Assembly (NCBI RefSeq): GCF_001955535.1
Contig: NZ_MPVN01000001.1
Span: forward strand, 1,736,001 to 1,800,000
Direction of reading: 5' to 3'
Length of the DNA stretch: 64,000 bases
From: Paenibacillus sp. FSL H7-0326
Lineage (GTDB): Bacteria > Bacillota > Bacilli > Paenibacillales > Paenibacillaceae
Below, piece after piece: positions 34,773 through 43,234 of the stretch (within the stretch, counting starts at the first letter, position 1; each line of letters starts with the position of its first letter). Made by a program: the position numbers and the translations under genes. The notes below the pieces were generated by a model. It saw only the letters and a list, made by a program, of their open reading frames with translations, was not told the DNA's origin and did not search any database.

Positions 34773-34801
34773 TTACCAATATTCGATAATTAATCTATAA
34801 T
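34773..34801 (+). promoter_or_regulatory. SigA-like promoter of the lpxC-lpxD-lpxA operon
   Basis: TTACCA (34773-34778) and TATAAT (34796-34801) with a 17-bp spacer, 23 bp before the start codon. AAAGGAGG (34812-34819) is the ribosome binding site. Confidence 0.65.
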
Positions 34802-34824
34802 ATTCTAATAGAAAGGAGGATGTA

Positions 34825-35658
34825 ATGGAGTATCAGCGCACACTCGCCCAGCCTATTGAAATGAACAGCATTACCCTGCACAGCGGAATCCCGGCATCCA
34901 TGACCATACATCCTGCTCCAGCTGACAGTGGAATTCTCTTCAGAAGAGCTGATCTATCACCTGTAGAGATCATCAGCGCCGTGCCGCATCATGTATCATC
35001 GACGGATCGTTGTACACAGCTCACTAATGGACATCACTATTCCATTTCAATGGTCGAGCATGTTATGTCAGCCCTTCGCGGCATGGGAGTTGATAATGCC
35101 ATCATTGAAGCAGATGGTGAAGAGATCCCCGTCCTCGACGGCAGCTCTGTAATGATCAGCGACAGAATCGCCGAGACCGGACTCGTAGAGCAGCATGCCC
35201 TCAAGAAATACATGCGCTTAACCAAAGCCGTCCGGGTACAGATCGGCCGTTCGTATCTGGAAGCCATTCCTTCCGAAGAGATAAGCTATGAAATCCAGTT
35301 TACGAATGATCACGAGCTCCCCTTTTTGACGAATCAGATTGCTTACTTCAACCCAGCCATCCACGATTACCGAAGTGAAATTTCTCCGGCACGCACCTTC
35401 GGCTTTGAACAAGAAGTAAACCTTCTAAGAAGCAAAGGCCTAATCCAAGGCGCATCCATGGACAACGCAGTACTCATCGGAAACAGCCGAATTTTGTCGG
35501 ACTTGCGCTACCCGGATGAATTTGCCCGCCACAAGCTGCTCGATGTGATGGGTGATCTGGCACTGGCGCCTCCAGTTCTAGCCCAAGTTAGAGGCGTGCG
35601 AACTTCCCACCGTCTGAATACTCTTTTGGCACGGGAGATCATGAATAATCTACATTAA
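34825..35658 (+). CDS. lpxC: UDP-3-O-acyl-N-acetylglucosamine deacetylase (LpxC)
   Basis: A 277-residue zinc amidase that removes the acetyl group from UDP-3-O-acyl-GlcNAc, the committed step of lipid A synthesis. The general base and first zinc ligand are Glu78 and His79 in S-M-V-E-H-V-M-S-A-L, the same numbers as in E. coli. His236 and Asp240 in F-A-R-H-K-L-L-D-V-M-G-D-L are the other two ligands, Lys237 follows, and His262 in T-S-H-R-L-N is the likely general acid. A-R-T-F-G-F-E-Q-E-V with R-S-K-G-L is the substrate-binding insert. Length is close to Aquifex LpxC. It has a perfect ribosome binding site and leads a tight operon with lpxD and lpxA. Finding it in a Gram-positive setting is unexpected. 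Confidence 0.96.
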   Translation: MEYQRTLAQPIEMNSITLHSGIPASMTIHPAPADSGILFRRADLSPVEIISAVPHHVSSTDRCTQLTNGHHYSISMVEHVMSALRGMGVDNAIIEADGEEIPVLDGSSVMISDRIAETGLVEQHALKKYMRLTKAVRVQIGRSYLEAIPSEEISYEIQFTNDHELPFLTNQIAYFNPAIHDYRSEISPARTFGFEQEVNLLRSKGLIQGASMDNAVLIGNSRILSDLRYPDEFARHKLLDVMGDLALAPPVLAQVRGVRTSHRLNTLLAREIMNNLH

Positions 35659-35674
35659 TAAGGAGATAGCAAAG

Positions 35675-36706
35675 ATGGAGTACAAGCTTAAAGCCATTGC
35701 ACAGGAACTGAATGGAGAGTTAATCGGTGACGGAGAAGTGACCATACATAGCATCGCTTCCTTATCCAGTGCAGAGAGTGGACAAATCACTTATGTAACG
35801 GAGAAAAATATAAGCAAATTAACAGACTGCCGTGCCTCAGCCATCGTGGTTCCCGAGAAGCTTACCGATGCGCACCTGCCTGGTATTCGGGTAAAAAACC
35901 CCCGGCTGGCCTTTGTTCATGTTATGAACCTATTTCATCAGGCTACCAGAGCAAACGGTCTGATCTTTTCTGCGATGGTCGATTGTTCACTTCAAGCCGG
36001 GGAAAGTACACAGATTGATGAAGGTACCGTTGTCAAAGAGAACGTATCGATTGGTGAGGGAACCCTGATCTCCTCGAACTGTTTTATTGGCGAAAATGTT
36101 ACGATTGGAGATCATTGCTTCATTCATCCTCATGTCACGATTCTGAGAGATACCTGTATCGGGAGCAACGTCATTATTCATTCCGGTGCCGTTATTGGCT
36201 CTGATGGATTCGGCTATGAGTGGGATGGTCAGCAGCATGTAAAAATTCCTCATGCCGGCAATGTTGTCATTCATGATGATGTCGAGATCGGTGCCAATAC
36301 AACGATAGACCGTGGAACAATCGACCCCACTATTATCGAAAGGGGCACGAAGATCGACAATCTGGTCCAGATTGCTCACAACGTACACATCGGCAAACAC
36401 TGTATTATCGCAGGTACAACTGCAATTGCAGGTTCAGCTTCCATCGGGGATCATGTCGTGCTGGCCGGTGGATCTGCAGTCGTTGGTCACCTCACCATCG
36501 GGGCTCACTCCACGATTTTGGGCAAGTCAAACATTACAAAGGACTTACCTGCACATTCGATCATTTCGGGCTACTATGCCCGTCCCCACCATGAACAACT
36601 GAGAAAGCAAGCCGCTATTGAACGTCTTCCCCATACATTGAAGAAATTCAGCACTCGAATAGACTCCTTAGAGAAGAGCATAAAGAAGCTGACGAAGGAG
36701 GAATAA
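35675..36706 (+). CDS. lpxD: UDP-3-O-acylglucosamine N-acyltransferase (LpxD)
   Basis: A 343-residue trimeric acyltransferase that transfers a 3-hydroxyacyl chain from acyl carrier protein to the 2-amine exposed by LpxC. The N-terminal uridine-binding domain (1-100, with I-T-Y-V-T-E-K-N) leads into a left-handed beta-helix of hexapeptide repeats (about 105-320) and a C-terminal helix. G-S-D-G-F-G-Y (175-181), G-A-N-T-T-I-D-R-G (206-214) and V-Q-I-A-H-N-V with the catalytic His235 (His239 in E. coli) are diagnostic. Length matches E. coli LpxD (341). It starts 16 bp after lpxC with AAGGAG upstream. Confidence 0.96.
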   Translation: MEYKLKAIAQELNGELIGDGEVTIHSIASLSSAESGQITYVTEKNISKLTDCRASAIVVPEKLTDAHLPGIRVKNPRLAFVHVMNLFHQATRANGLIFSAMVDCSLQAGESTQIDEGTVVKENVSIGEGTLISSNCFIGENVTIGDHCFIHPHVTILRDTCIGSNVIIHSGAVIGSDGFGYEWDGQQHVKIPHAGNVVIHDDVEIGANTTIDRGTIDPTIIERGTKIDNLVQIAHNVHIGKHCIIAGTTAIAGSASIGDHVVLAGGSAVVGHLTIGAHSTILGKSNITKDLPAHSIISGYYARPHHEQLRKQAAIERLPHTLKKFSTRIDSLEKSIKKLTKEE

Positions 36707-36709
36707 ACC

Positions 36710-37513
36710 ATGGCTCTCCCTACTACAACGGTTCATCCTACTGCGATCATTCATCCGACCGCTGTTATTGGAGATCAAGTCGAGATCGGCCCTTACTGCA
36801 TCATCGAGGAACACGTAAGGATAGGAAATGGATGTACCATTGAAAGCCATGTGCGAATCGGTTCAAATACCACACTGGGTGAATACAATCATGTATACCA
36901 GGGCGCCATTATCGGCTCCCCTCCCCAGGATCTTAAATATAACGGTGAGGAAACGCAGCTGATCATCGGGGATTATAATACGATTCGAGAGTATGCAACG
37001 ATTGCCAAAGGAACAGATTCCGGCGGCGGAGTCACACGGGTAGGGAATCATAATTTTATAATGAACTATGTTCATGTTGCACATGATGTAGCCTTGGGGA
37101 ATCATATCGTCATTTCCAACAGTGTTCAGATTGCAGGTCATGTGGAGATCGAGGACGAGGTCACGCTTGGCGGCTTGGTTGGTGTTCATCAACATTGCAA
37201 GATTGGCGCATATTCCATGATTGGCGTCGGGAGCTGTGTCACTCAGGATATCGTCCCCTATTCACTCGCGAGCGGCGATCATGCCAGGATCTACGGCCTC
37301 AACCTCATCGGCTTAAGACGCAAAGGCATGTCCGGGGACGACATTCGAATGATCAAGCAAATTCATTCCCTCCTGTTCCGCAAGAATCTGACGCTGGCCC
37401 TTGCACAGGATGCCATAGAGCATTTGCCTCAAAGCGTGTTTAAAGAACACACCATTGCGTTCTTGAAGAAATCCAACAGAGGCATCGCAAGAATAGGAAC
37501 GCGTCCTATGTAA
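36710..37513 (+). CDS. lpxA: UDP-N-acetylglucosamine O-acyltransferase (LpxA)
   Basis: A 267-residue trimeric hexapeptide-repeat acyltransferase that moves a 3-hydroxyacyl chain from acyl carrier protein to the 3-OH of UDP-GlcNAc. His122, catalytic His125 (Y-V-H-V-A-H-D), His144 (A-G-H-V) and His160 (G-V-H-Q) coincide with E. coli numbering by hand alignment, and G-S-P-P-Q-D-L-K-Y near 69-77 is the family insert. The C-terminal helices contain L-R-R-K-G-M-S. At position 173, the acyl-chain ruler (Gly in E. coli), this protein has Val, which may favour a shorter chain. The ATG is 3 bp after lpxD, with AAGGAGG inside the end of lpxD. Confidence 0.96.
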   Translation: MALPTTTVHPTAIIHPTAVIGDQVEIGPYCIIEEHVRIGNGCTIESHVRIGSNTTLGEYNHVYQGAIIGSPPQDLKYNGEETQLIIGDYNTIREYATIAKGTDSGGGVTRVGNHNFIMNYVHVAHDVALGNHIVISNSVQIAGHVEIEDEVTLGGLVGVHQHCKIGAYSMIGVGSCVTQDIVPYSLASGDHARIYGLNLIGLRRKGMSGDDIRMIKQIHSLLFRKNLTLALAQDAIEHLPQSVFKEHTIAFLKKSNRGIARIGTRPM

Positions 37514-37531
37514 AATGATTATAGAGGTGTA

Positions 37532-37568
37532 ACAGAAAAAACGCCGATGTTGTCGGCGTTTTTTCTGT
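37532..37568. terminator. Bidirectional terminator after lpxA
   Basis: ACAGAAAAAACGCCGA pairs perfectly with TCGGCGTTTTTTCTGT around a 5-nt loop. It serves lpxA and the convergent GH95 gene. Confidence 0.95.
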
Positions 37569-37585
37569 ATAGCCCGTTCTTACTT

Positions 37586-39967
37586 CTATCCCTGAATGCT
37601 GAGGATATAAGCTCCTCCAGCTTGTACAGGGAAGACCAGAACTCCGTTCTCCTTGACCTCTGCCTGTACTTCTTCGCCGGCTTTATTGGTTATCCTAATG
37701 ACGGCAGCTCTCGTCCGAACCCCACACACTCCATCATGATCGGAACGAATCTCAGCTGCAGACAGCTGTCCGCCTTCCCATGCAAGATCAACCTCATAGC
37801 CGCCCCTAGCACGAAGTCCACGGATTGAACCTTTCTCCCAAGCCTGCGGCAGAGCAGGAAGAAGTTCTACATAGCCTTGATGTGATTGAAGCAGCAGCTC
37901 AATGATGCCTGAGGTTGCCGCAAAGTTACCGTCGATTTGGAATGGTGGATGTGCGTCGAACAAGTTCGGGTACACCCCGCCGCTCTCGTATCTTTCGGAG
38001 CCGTCACGAACGAGCTGAAGCAGATTGGACACAAGTCGGTGCGCCCGATCTCCATCCTGGAATCGTGCCCACAGACCAACCTTCCAGCCAAGGCTCCAGC
38101 CTGTCCCACCGTCACCGCGTCTCTCCAGTGATACGCGTGCAGCCTGAAGAAGCTCCGGTGCAAGCCCCTCGGTAATTTGGCGTCCAGGATATACCCCAAA
38201 TAGATGGGATACATGTCTATGGTGAACATCTTCATCCTCATAATCATGGAGCCACTCCTGCAGCTGACCATATTTGCCGATTCTCAGCGGCGGCAGCTGA
38301 TCTCTGGCTGCAAGGACCTCTTGCGCAAATGCAGCATCTTCTCCCAAGACTTCGCTCACCTCAGCAATATTGGTGAACAAATCATACATAAGAGCAAGAT
38401 CCATGGTCGCTGCGGTTGTCACCCCATACAGCTCACCGTCGATTCTGTAGCGATGCTCCGGCGAGGTAGAAGGTGCGGTCACGAGCATCCCGTTCTCATC
38501 TGGAATGAGCCAATCCAGGCAGAAGAGCGCGGCGTCCTTCATGATCGGATACGCTGTATTTCTTAGGAAATCCTCATCCTTCGTAAACACATAATGCTCA
38601 TACAAGTGCTGGCAGAGCCATACCCCGCCCATTTGCCACAGCGCCCACACCGGATCGCCATGCCCGAAGTTTCCAACAGGAGCTGTATGTCCCCACAGAT
38701 CGGTATTGTGGGAAGCCGTCCAGCCTCTTGTGCCATAATGAATCTCTGCCGTCTTCTTACCGTTGACGGACAGACGCTGAATCAGATCAATCAACGGCTC
38801 ATGGCATTCGGACAGATTGGCCGTCTCCGCCGGCCAGTAGTTCATCTCTGCATTAATATTCAGTGTATAATTACTGCTCCATGGCGCTCTCGTTTCATGG
38901 TTCCAAATGCCCTGAAGGTTCGCAGGCTGACTTCCTGGTCTGGAGCTGGATATCATCAGGTAACGACCGTATTGGAAGAGAAGATTCACCAGATAAGGAT
39001 CCTTCCCTCCAAATTCTACAATGCGCTCATCTGTCGGCAGATCTGCTGGTGCAAGCCCGGGTCCGAGATCCAGCTCCACCCGTTGATACAGTCTTTGGTA
39101 ATCTTCTACATGGCGTGCGCGGAGCTCTGTATAATTGTACTTCAGTGCGTTATCCAGATGCTCCTTCGCACAGGCCGATTCATCCTTGCCGTCTTTACCC
39201 GGTGAACGATCATAACCATTAAAGCTGGTTGCCATACTCAAGTATATAGTAGCGCTGTCTGCATCCACTATACGAATACCTGATGCATCCACCTTGGATG
39301 TCCCGCCTTCATGGATTACTGCAATTCTTCCTTCAAAACGCATGGCATCCGTTTCTCCAGATTTACCATATCGGATCGGATTATCCGCAGGATAATAGCT
39401 GGGGTGCACTACTTCTGGTGCATATCCAGATAGAACGGCGTGATCTCCATCGGAAGACTGCTCATGTCGAAGTAAGCTGCTAAAGCTTGCCTTAAACCCT
39501 AATCTTCCTGGGATGCTGGACTCCATCCGCATGGCAATAATTTGATCTGGATAGGAGGCGAATACTTCGCGGGTATACACCGTCTCCCCGATTTGGAACT
39601 GAGTCGTAGCCACGCCTTCATTCAGCTCCAATGTGCGTTTGTAATTCCAGCCGATATCTCCGTGATCAAAGCTGATGTTCAGATCACCGAAGGGGAGATA
39701 CGACTGAGTATAAGCACCCATCATTTTCTTGCTTAGCTTGTCCGCTTCTGCATACTTGCCTTCCTTGAGCAACCGGCGTACCTCAGGCAATACTTCAAGA
39801 GACTCCGGATTATTCGTTTCCTTCGGTGGACCAGACCATAACGTGTCTTCATTCAGCTGCAGTCTCTCCAGCTCCATCCGCCCAAATACCATGGCGCCCA
39901 TTCTACCATTTCCGATGGGAAGAGCTTCCGTCCATTCCTTGGCCGGACGATTGTACGTTAAGAACAT
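37586..39967 (-). CDS. GH95 family alpha-L-fucosidase / alpha-L-galactosidase
   Basis: A 793-residue glycoside hydrolase with no signal peptide, hence cytosolic. The N-terminal domain has [11 protein letters not shown] and [11 protein letters not shown]; the catalytic alpha/alpha barrel has N-I-N-A-E-M-N-Y-W with the two Asn that activate water, S-T-S-P-E with the general acid Glu, and Q-I-D-G-N-F with the third Asp, as in characterised GH95 enzymes. Family members release alpha-1,2-fucose or L-galactose from plant polymers. The ATG at 39967 follows TTGGAGG. A LacI-type palindrome lies about 80 bp upstream. The neighbouring pectin lyase fits use on plant cell wall. Confidence 0.93.
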   Translation of the reverse strand: MFLTYNRPAKEWTEALPIGNGRMGAMVFGRMELERLQLNEDTLWSGPPKETNNPESLEVLPEVRRLLKEGKYAEADKLSKKMMGAYTQSYLPFGDLNISFDHGDIGWNYKRTLELNEGVATTQFQIGETVYTREVFASYPDQIIAMRMESSIPGRLGFKASFSSLLRHEQSSDGDHAVLSGYAPEVVHPSYYPADNPIRYGKSGETDAMRFEGRIAVIHEGGTSKVDASGIRIVDADSATIYLSMATSFNGYDRSPGKDGKDESACAKEHLDNALKYNYTELRARHVEDYQRLYQRVELDLGPGLAPADLPTDERIVEFGGKDPYLVNLLFQYGRYLMISSSRPGSQPANLQGIWNHETRAPWSSNYTLNINAEMNYWPAETANLSECHEPLIDLIQRLSVNGKKTAEIHYGTRGWTASHNTDLWGHTAPVGNFGHGDPVWALWQMGGVWLCQHLYEHYVFTKDEDFLRNTAYPIMKDAALFCLDWLIPDENGMLVTAPSTSPEHRYRIDGELYGVTTAATMDLALMYDLFTNIAEVSEVLGEDAAFAQEVLAARDQLPPLRIGKYGQLQEWLHDYEDEDVHHRHVSHLFGVYPGRQITEGLAPELLQAARVSLERRGDGGTGWSLGWKVGLWARFQDGDRAHRLVSNLLQLVRDGSERYESGGVYPNLFDAHPPFQIDGNFAATSGIIELLLQSHQGYVELLPALPQAWEKGSIRGLRARGGYEVDLAWEGGQLSAAEIRSDHDGVCGVRTRAAVIRITNKAGEEVQAEVKENGVLVFPVQAGGAYILSIQG

Positions 39968-40048
39968 GTGCTTTCCTCCAAGCTTGTATTTTTTTATACC
40001 GAAATAGGTGTGCAAGGGGTGCCATCATCCTACTTCCTTATAATTGAC

Positions 40049-40062
40049 CTAAAACGTTTTAG
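40049..40062 (-). promoter_or_regulatory. LacI-type palindrome upstream of GH95
   Basis: CTAAAACGTTTTAG is a perfect 14-bp palindrome with the central CG typical of LacI/CcpA operators. Confidence 0.6.
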
Positions 40063-40319
40063 AAATCTTGCTATCCTGCTTCACTAATGCTTGATTCTAC
40101 TCTTCTATTAAGAGATGAAAGCGGATTCTACTCTCCTCTGTTATCGTCCTAAAAAAGTGACAAAAAAGCAAGCCCTAAATGTTGAACAATCCTGTTGAAA
40201 GAGTCGAAAGGAAGCCATTGACGCTTGGAACAAAATTAAACGCCTGCCCGGCAGCAACAAGTATGAGCGTGAATCATCATTATAGAACTCTTTGATCGTA
40301 TAAGTGGTCTATGTAATGT

Positions 40320-40366
40320 AAAAAGAGGATCCCCTGCCTTACTGCTGTGGGAGATCCTCTTTTTTA
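40320..40366 (-). terminator. Terminator of the ABC-2 exporter operon
   Basis: AAAAGAGGATC pairs with GATCCTCTTTT around a 20-nt loop; T run on both sides. It lies just after the ATPase stop at 40391. Confidence 0.85.
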
Positions 40367-40390
40367 AATGAAATTTCGTGTTATGACACT

Positions 40391-41371
40391 TCAATATACT
40401 TTATGAATCACATCTTCAAAATCCGGTTCCTGCATCTCCACGTCTTCAATCTCACCCCATTCACCCAGCTCCTTCAATATCTCCATGGTGGTGATCTTGT
40501 TTCGATTGGCTTCAACGGTAATCGTATTCTCCGTGATCTGTGACAACTTCATCATAGGATGGTTATGCACGTCTGCAGATGGAGGGATAGAGCACGCTCC
40601 CCGATACGATACTTTAATAATTGTAGGAAGTCCGATATTATCGCGCAAAGATTGAACCGTTCCATCATAAGTAAGCTGTCCATGGTTAATCACCATCACC
40701 CGGCTGCACAGCTGCTCAATGTCGTCCATATCATGGGTTGTTAGCAGGATCGTTTTGCCGAGCTCCTCATTAAGCAGCTTCAGGAAGGATCGAATATTTC
40801 GCTTGGCATTGACATCAAGACCGATCGTCGGCTCATCCAGAAACAGAATGTCCGGTTCATGCAGCATGGCTGCTCCGAGGTCTGCCCTCATCCGCTGTCC
40901 AAGCGACAGCTTGCGCACCGGTGTATCCCAGAATTCCTTCAGATCCAGAAGCTCGGAGAATTGATCGATACGCCTCTTCTTATCGGTATCCTCCACCCGG
41001 TACATCTTGGCAAGAATATCATAGCTGTCCCGGACGGGCAGATCCCACCACAGCTGACTGCGCTGTCCGAATACGACACCCAGTCTTCTGACGACCTGTC
41101 TGCGCTGTTCATGCGGGTTCATCCCGCTCACCGTTACCTTACCTGCGCTCGGATGAAGAATGCCGGTCAGCATCTTGATGGTTGTCGATTTCCCGGCACC
41201 GTTCGGACCAATATAACCGACAAATTCACCCGGTTGAATTGTGAAGCTGATGTTGGTCACTGCTTTTTTTACATGATATTGCCTGGAGAAAAAGGTACGC
41301 AGGCCAGAGAACCTGCCTTCCTGTACAATTGGTATTTTAAATTCTTTGTGCAGCTGCTGAACTTCAATCAT
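40391..41371 (-). CDS. ABC-2 exporter ATP-binding protein
   Basis: A 326-residue ATPase with Walker A G-P-N-G-A-G-K-S-T near 61-69, Walker B I-L-F-L-D-E-P-T-I-G-L-D, and a signature L-S-L-G-Q-R-M-R in place of LSGGQ, as in the subgroup of DUF990-type exporters. A segment F-S-R-Q-Y-H-V-K-K-A before the core and about 90 extra C-terminal residues also fit this subgroup. ATG 41371 has AAAGGAGG upstream. It is third in an operon after two permeases. Cargo unknown. Confidence 0.9.
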   Translation of the reverse strand: MIEVQQLHKEFKIPIVQEGRFSGLRTFFSRQYHVKKAVTNISFTIQPGEFVGYIGPNGAGKSTTIKMLTGILHPSAGKVTVSGMNPHEQRRQVVRRLGVVFGQRSQLWWDLPVRDSYDILAKMYRVEDTDKKRRIDQFSELLDLKEFWDTPVRKLSLGQRMRADLGAAMLHEPDILFLDEPTIGLDVNAKRNIRSFLKLLNEELGKTILLTTHDMDDIEQLCSRVMVINHGQLTYDGTVQSLRDNIGLPTIIKVSYRGACSIPPSADVHNHPMMKLSQITENTITVEANRNKITTMEILKELGEWGEIEDVEMQEPDFEDVIHKVY

Positions 41372-41388
41372 TGTGAGCGATTCCTCCT

Positions 41389-42198
41389 TTAGCTTCCTGT
41401 GCTCTGATATTTCGTTATGCCAAAACTCCAGAACCTGAGGCTTACCATCAAGCACACTAATGCCGCACCCAGAACGAGTCCAAGCACCCAAGGTCCGACC
41501 TCACCGCGTAAAATGTAAAGTGCCGGTACATAATTGACCAGTCCCACAGGAAGGACTACCAGGAGCAGCGAAGCAAGCCAGTTAGGGTACAGTGATATGG
41601 GATACCTTGCCGCCGTTCCGGCTGCGTCCTCAGTAAACGTCTGCAGCTCGCTGATCCGTGTCGTCCAAAATCCGAGCGTAGCCGTAGCAAGACCGATGGA
41701 GAACAAGATGACCGATCCGGTAAGAATGACAAACAGTGACTGCGGGATGGCAACCCAGCTGATCTGTCCCGAGTTCATCATGCCGTATATTGACCAGCCG
41801 AATACAAAACCTCCCTGCAGCCATTCACCAAGCATAATCCGGAAGCGCTGAGGCAATAACGTGAACAACACGGGCAGCGGCCTGGTGAGCAGCTGATCCA
41901 TGTCCCCGCTGACCAGATATCTCTCCAGATGGTGCACTTCATTGGCAAGTGAGCGGTACACCGTTTTGGATAAGGTCATCATGGCAAACAAATACCCGAC
42001 TTCATAGATGGACCAGCCTTGAATGGCTCCGAATCGGTTCAGAACGATGGCAATCATGAGAAATTCCGCAATTTGAATGAGCGCGGCAAGCAAGGAGCCT
42101 AGAAAGAAATTAAATTTGTACTGCATGGAGCTTTTGACGCTGGTACGGATGAGAAGAGAATAGAGTTCAAAGTATGCTGTCAGCTTGTTCTGCTTCAT
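41389..42198 (-). CDS. ABC-2 family transporter permease
   Basis: A 269-residue membrane protein with six helices, of the ABC-2/DUF990 family: M-Q-Y-K-F-N-F-F near 25, G-D-M-D-Q-L-L-T-R-P-L near 100 (the conserved D-x-L-L-x-R-P-x motif of this group). The start ATG 42198 overlaps the end of the preceding permease gene by 4 bp and uses GGAGG 10 nt upstream. Together the two permeases probably form a heterodimeric channel. Confidence 0.88.
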   Translation of the reverse strand: MKQNKLTAYFELYSLLIRTSVKSSMQYKFNFFLGSLLAALIQIAEFLMIAIVLNRFGAIQGWSIYEVGYLFAMMTLSKTVYRSLANEVHHLERYLVSGDMDQLLTRPLPVLFTLLPQRFRIMLGEWLQGGFVFGWSIYGMMNSGQISWVAIPQSLFVILTGSVILFSIGLATATLGFWTTRISELQTFTEDAAGTAARYPISLYPNWLASLLLVVLPVGLVNYVPALYILRGEVGPWVLGLVLGAALVCLMVSLRFWSFGITKYQSTGS

Positions 42199-42971
42199 CC
42201 GCCCTGCACCTCCACTTTTCGTCTCAGAAAATAGGTCGCGAGGAATCCAAGCAAGGTGAGCAGCACACCCCATACCACGGTACCGGCAAGCAGATGAGCA
42301 TCCGGGTATCCAAGATAAATTCGGGTGGGTACATACAGAAGATAAGGATAAGGTGAGAGCCAGGCGACGGTTTGCAGCCATTCCGGCAGCCACTCAATGG
42401 GAATGAAGAAGCCGGCAAGCAAATTGACGAGTGCATGATGAGTCCACTGCAGCCAAGCCGACTCCGTCGTCCACATGGCTGTAGCACCAATGATGTAATT
42501 GATGCATATTCCCATGTAGGCAGCTCCAAGCAGACTCATTGCTGTCCATATGTAAGTCATACCATCTGTAGGAAGCTGCAGGTTGAATGCAATGAGATAA
42601 ACGAGGTAGATCGGAATGGATTTGAATATAAACTGGTACAGCACCTGTCCCCATTCCCGGCTCATCAGATGCATGAACAAGTGGACAGGCCGCATTAAAT
42701 CCATGGCAATATGCCCTGTCCGTACGGTTTCAGGGATACCGAGTCCACTCGTTAAGAATGTCGTAACCCACAAAGACGCTTGCGTGAACGCAATGTAACT
42801 GACCATCCCGTAGGTTCCGTATTCACCGAGCGCATTGTCACGACCGATGCCGATCCAGATACAGGCATACAAGTAGCCGAACATAACGCTGGCAATGTTG
42901 TGCACCATATGTGCACCGCGATATTGCAGGTTTCTTGCATAGGCCTTTCGAGCCAGGGTGAAATAGAGCAA
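42195..42971 (-). CDS. ABC-2 family transporter permease, first gene of operon
   Basis: A 258-residue six-helix membrane protein. R-T-G-H-I-A-M-D-L-M-R-P-V near 92-104 is the counterpart of the D-x-L-x-R-P motif in its partner. The start is set at TTG 42971 because GGAGG lies 9 nt upstream; further upstream in-frame ATG codons (to 43082) have no site and code for an un-membrane-like extension. The operon order is permease, permease, ATPase. Confidence 0.85.
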   Translation of the reverse strand: MLYFTLARKAYARNLQYRGAHMVHNIASVMFGYLYACIWIGIGRDNALGEYGTYGMVSYIAFTQASLWVTTFLTSGLGIPETVRTGHIAMDLMRPVHLFMHLMSREWGQVLYQFIFKSIPIYLVYLIAFNLQLPTDGMTYIWTAMSLLGAAYMGICINYIIGATAMWTTESAWLQWTHHALVNLLAGFFIPIEWLPEWLQTVAWLSPYPYLLYVPTRIYLGYPDAHLLAGTVVWGVLLTLLGFLATYFLRRKVEVQGG

Positions 42972-43097
42972 TTTGATACACCTCCGATAAGCTTGATGAG
43001 ACGCTGATCCATACGTCCACTTCAGACAAGGTGAAATGCGAGAGAAGGACACTATCATACCAAAACGATCCATTTTAGGCAATTACTTTTTAATCGA

Positions 43098-43190
43098 CAA
43101 AAAGACCCTCGGGAAGAATCCGAATCAATAACGATCTTCCCTGCAACGGGAAGGATTACCGCTTCGTCGTTCTTCGCGATGGTCTTTTTG
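43098..43190 (-). terminator. Long structured terminator
   Basis: CAAAAAGACC (43098) pairs with GGTCTTTTTG (43190) across about 75 nt, which itself contains CTTCCC/GGGAAG and further short stems. On the minus strand it ends in a T run and follows the SigY-like operon. A branched structure of this size is unusual for a simple terminator. Confidence 0.6.
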
Positions 43191-43234
43191 CAACGATCTA
43201 ATTACGAACCACTTATTGAACTGAACGGATCAAT

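Larger units (their letters stand above)
39968..40390. other. 423-bp intergenic region
   Basis: It holds the palindrome for the GH95 gene and the terminator of the ABC-2 operon, both listed separately. In the 250 bp between them I see no credible gene, repeat or RNA. Confidence 0.6.

Noticed and set aside
34825-37513. The lpx genes as contamination or misassembly from a Gram-negative genome
   Set aside because: They sit between two Bacillota-type genes without a break, use strong AGGAGG sites and a SigA-like promoter, and share a terminator with the convergent GH95 gene. Read mapping would be decisive.
38594-39205. A 203-codon frame antisense to the GH95 gene
   Set aside because: It is a shadow of the real gene. 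The GH95 frame carries the family motifs throughout.
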